Part shown: piece after piece, positions 15,541-17,717 of the stretch
Layout of the letters: the number at the start of each line of letters is the position of its first letter
How positions within the stretch are numbered: the first letter of the stretch is position 1
Assembly (NCBI GenBank): GCA_038231615.1
Contig: JBBRLA010000098.1
Coordinates: forward strand, 1 to 17,717
Reading direction: 5' to 3'
DNA length: 17,717 nt
Source of the DNA: JBBRLA01 sp038231615
GTDB lineage: Bacteria > Myxococcota_A > Polyangia > Palsa-1104 > JAEUJZ01
Made by a program: the position numbers and the translations under genes
The notes under the pieces: model-generated
Seen by the model: only the letters and a program-made list of their open reading frames with translations
Told to the model about the DNA's origin: nothing
Database searches by the model: none

Positions 15541-15613
15541 GACCATTAAGTCCTTTTACTTGCTGGCGAGAGCGAAAAGAGACAGCTCCGGCCCTTCGAT
15601 CCTCCCAGAAAGT

Positions 15614-15642
15614 GTGACGTCGGGTGCGCCAGCGGGTATCCT
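15614..15642 (+). promoter_or_regulatory. Candidate promoter of the sulfatase-like gene
   Basis: GTGACG (15614-15619) and TATCCT (15637-15642) are 17 nt apart. The -10 is the same hexamer as in front of the amidase. Transcription would start near 15649, leaving about a 10-nt leader before the ATG at 15660; an in-frame GTG also lies at 15654. Confidence 0.45.
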
Positions 15643-15659
15643 TTGCGCGACACGTGACC

Positions 15660-17717
15660 ATGAATCCGCCCCCCATTCCAGGCTCCCTAGTCCTTGAACC
15701 GCTGACGGAGCCCCGGTCGCTCTTCGATCTGGGTCTCTGGCTCGGCAGTGCGGCCCTGGCCGCGGGGCTGGTCGGGGTCGGGGACGTGCTGCTCTCGACG
15801 GTCCGATCCGCCGACCGGGTGCCGGGAGCGGCGCTGATGTCGTCGCTGGTCGCGGCCATCGGGCTCTACGCGGTGCCAGCGCTGCTCTTCGGGCTTGTGC
15901 AGATGATGCTCTTCGGGTCGGCCCGGGAGGTCATCGACCTGGATCGGGTGGGGCCCTTCCTGCGGCAGCAACTCCGCGATCCCCGCCGCGATCTGCGACT
16001 GGCCGGCGGCGGGCTGGCGGTGTTCCTCTTGCTCGGGCTGCTTTTCGCCGCGGTGTATGTTTTCTCGCGGGGCTTCGCGGTGGAGATGGCCAACAAGCGC
16101 AACACGGCCCTGTCCACCGCGCTTTTCGCCGCTGCCGTGGTGCCCGGGGTGGCACTGTGCTACTTCCCGTGCTTCCGCGTTGGGCGTCTCTTGGCCCGCC
16201 TGCTGCCGCGCCCGCGCTCGCTCTTCGCCCTGATCCTTTTCGGGCTGCTCTTCGCGGTGGGGGTGGCCGCGGCGGTGCTCTCGGTGGACTGGCGGGTGAT
16301 CTCCTTCGGGCCGTGGAAGGCGCTGGGCTTGTATCTGATCTTGCAGGGGGCGCTGGTGTGGGGCGGGGTGAGGCTCTTGCGCGGGGAGAAGCCGGGGTTT
16401 GACCGGCTTTTGCGGGTGGGCAGCGGGGTGCTTTTGGTCGGCTGCCTGTGCGCGGTGGGCTATACGTTCACCGGCTTCGGCGGGGACGCCCGGGCGCGGG
16501 CGCTGGTCGGCAGCGAGACCGCCGGGGCCAAGCTGCTCCTTGCTGGCTTTCGCCAGCTCGGCGACCGGGACCACGACGGCTACTCGGCAATCCTCGGGGG
16601 GGGCGATTGCAACGACCGGGACCCGCGCATCCACCCCGGAGCAGTGGACATCCCGGGCGACGGCATCGACCAGGACTGCGATGGGGCGGATGCCGAGAAG
16701 GAACCGGCGCCCGCCCTGGCGCTTGACGACGAGCCGCCCCCCGCCGGGGAGACCGCGCCGCCACGGGCCGTGGTGGCGATGGCGTCCGGGTCGGCCGCGC
16801 CGGGGTCCGCGGCAAACCTGGCCCCGGCGGGGACGTGGAAGGGGAACTGGCTTTTCATCACCATCGATACGCTGCGGGCGGATCGGCTGAACCCGCAGAC
16901 CACGCCGCGCATGGCCGAACTGGCCGGGCGGGGGACGCTCTTCCGGTCTGTCTATGCCCAGGCACCCAACACGCCGCGCAGCTTCCCGTCCTTTCTGACC
17001 TCGCGCTTCCCCTCGCAGGTCCACTTCACCCGGCGGTCGCTGAATTTCTCCCCGGTCACCGGGAAGGACCCCACGCTCTTCACCGCGCTGCACGAGGGGG
17101 GGTACCGGACCTTGGGGATCTTTTCGCACTTTTACCTGGAGCCAAAGACCGGCCTGCAAAAGGGCTTCGACGAATGGAGCAACGAGGGGGCCAGGACGTT
17201 GCACGACTCGAATACCGACAGCGCGGCGCCGCGAATCACCGAACGAGTGGTGGCGCGGATCGCGCGCCTCGGGAAGGAGCGCAAGAGCGGGGGCAAACCG
17301 TTCGCCCTGTGGACGCATCTGTTCGAGCCGCACTCGGGCTACATGGACCACCAGGAGTTCCCGGTGCAGGGGAAGGGGACCCAGTACCTGGAGGCCCACT
17401 ATGACGCGGAGGTGCAGTTCGCGGACCTGTACGTGGGGAAGATGCTGGATGCGCTGGACGCGGCGGGGCTCTCGAAGGACTCGGCGGTGGTGATCTTCGC
17501 CGATCATGGCGAGGCATTCGGGGAGCACCGGCTGGGCGGGGAGCCGCTCTATTTCCATGGGGAGACACTTTATGATGAGGTGTTGAAGGTGCCGCTGGTG
17601 ATCTACGTGCCGGGGATGGCGCCCAGGGTGGTGGACGATCGGGTGATGTTGATCGACATGGCGCCGACGGTCCTTTCGCTGGCCGGGGTCAGGGCCCCGA
17701 CGGAGTTCGTGGGGCGG
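15660..17717 (+). CDS. Membrane-anchored sulfatase/phosphotransferase-like protein with MopE motif (3' end missing)
   Basis: 686 residues are visible and the frame is open to the window edge. Residues 20-275 contain about seven membrane helices (near 22-45, 57-85, 114-138, 150-172, 186-208, 220-238, 250-272). A MopE-type metal-binding motif follows at 301-342 (DRDHDGYS, GGGDCND, IHPGA, GIDQDCDG), then a P/A-rich linker (about 345-392). The alkaline-phosphatase-superfamily domain starts at 395: Asp403 in FITIDTLRADRL, Thr438 in APNTPRSFPS at the nucleophile site, and Asp615-His616 in FADHGEAFGEH. The nucleophile site has Thr rather than Cys/Ser of formylglycine sulfatases, as in LtaS- and EptA-type transferases, so envelope phosphotransfer is as likely as sulfatase action. 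This alignment is by eye. Start: first ATG after the promoter; no Shine-Dalgarno. The end of the domain lies beyond the window. Confidence 0.9.
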   Translation, partial: MNPPPIPGSLVLEPLTEPRSLFDLGLWLGSAALAAGLVGVGDVLLSTVRSADRVPGAALMSSLVAAIGLYAVPALLFGLVQMMLFGSAREVIDLDRVGPFLRQQLRDPRRDLRLAGGGLAVFLLLGLLFAAVYVFSRGFAVEMANKRNTALSTALFAAAVVPGVALCYFPCFRVGRLLARLLPRPRSLFALILFGLLFAVGVAAAVLSVDWRVISFGPWKALGLYLILQGALVWGGVRLLRGEKPGFDRLLRVGSGVLLVGCLCAVGYTFTGFGGDARARALVGSETAGAKLLLAGFRQLGDRDHDGYSAILGGGDCNDRDPRIHPGAVDIPGDGIDQDCDGADAEKEPAPALALDDEPPPAGETAPPRAVVAMASGSAAPGSAANLAPAGTWKGNWLFITIDTLRADRLNPQTTPRMAELAGRGTLFRSVYAQAPNTPRSFPSFLTSRFPSQVHFTRRSLNFSPVTGKDPTLFTALHEGGYRTLGIFSHFYLEPKTGLQKGFDEWSNEGARTLHDSNTDSAAPRITERVVARIARLGKERKSGGKPFALWTHLFEPHSGYMDHQEFPVQGKGTQYLEAHYDAEVQFADLYVGKMLDALDAAGLSKDSAVVIFADHGEAFGEHRLGGEPLYFHGETLYDEVLKVPLVIYVPGMAPRVVDDRVMLIDMAPTVLSLAGVRAPTEFVGR

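Noticed and set aside
15687..17558. 623-codon minus-strand open frame at the right end
   Set aside because: It is antisense to the sulfatase-like gene, whose plus frame has membrane helices, MopE and catalytic motifs. The antisense product is Q/R/P/H-rich.

Overview
The window is a very GC-rich bacterial chromosomal segment, dense with genes and showing no phage, IS or CRISPR content that I can see. The best lineage clue is the last gene. It carries a MopE-type calcium/metal-binding motif (D-x-D-x-D-G-Y ... G-D-C-N-D ... I-H-P-G-A ... G-I-D-x-D-C-D-G) between a membrane domain and a sulfatase-like domain, a combination familiar from Myxococcota (former Deltaproteobacteria). The GC content, loose lipobox and SPINDLY-type TPR glycosyltransferase fit the same group. 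This assignment is an inference.

Layout. 1-62 (-): the first codons of a gene that runs off the left edge. 141-1172 (-): a lipoprotein of the metallo-beta-lactamase fold, with the full zinc-ligand set and resembling lactonases. 1312-4773 (+): ileS, an isoleucyl-tRNA synthetase of the long type with low-complexity inserts. 4808-5455 (-) and 5502-6560 (-): a short lipase-like alpha/beta hydrolase that seems to lack its N-terminal half, preceded by a polytopic membrane protein, probably one transcript. 6622-8866 (+): an operon of a periplasmic N-acetylmuramoyl-L-alanine amidase, rph (RNase PH) and the RdgB-type XTP/dITP pyrophosphatase. 8948-9115 (+): tRNA-Pro(TGG) and tRNA-Arg(TCT) with a good upstream promoter. 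9252-9428 (-): a tiny two-helix membrane protein. 9615-13521 (+): two overlapping DUF4140/DUF4139 (MuiA-like) genes, both without a signal peptide. 13584-15497 (+): a TPR plus GT41 (OGT/SPINDLY-like) glycosyltransferase. 15660 to the right edge (+): a membrane-anchored sulfatase/phosphotransferase-like protein with a MopE motif, incomplete.

How the genes fit together. The left and middle parts are housekeeping: aminoacylation, cell-wall hydrolysis, tRNA 3'-end trimming, nucleotide-pool cleaning and tRNA supply. The right part (9.4-17.7 kb) is more accessory: a coupled pair of uncharacterised DUF4139 proteins, a protein or envelope glycosyltransferase and a probable envelope-modifying transferase. 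No direct link between these is proven.

The expression signals show a pattern. Genes that begin transcripts mostly lack a Shine-Dalgarno sequence and instead have a -10-like hexamer only 6-8 nt before the start codon, which suggests leaderless mRNAs. Two genes inside operons (rph and the second DUF4139 gene) have clear Shine-Dalgarno sequences. The clearest leaderless case is the divergent 6558-6624 region, where two promoters appear to share one palindromic -35 region and both lead to GTG starts.
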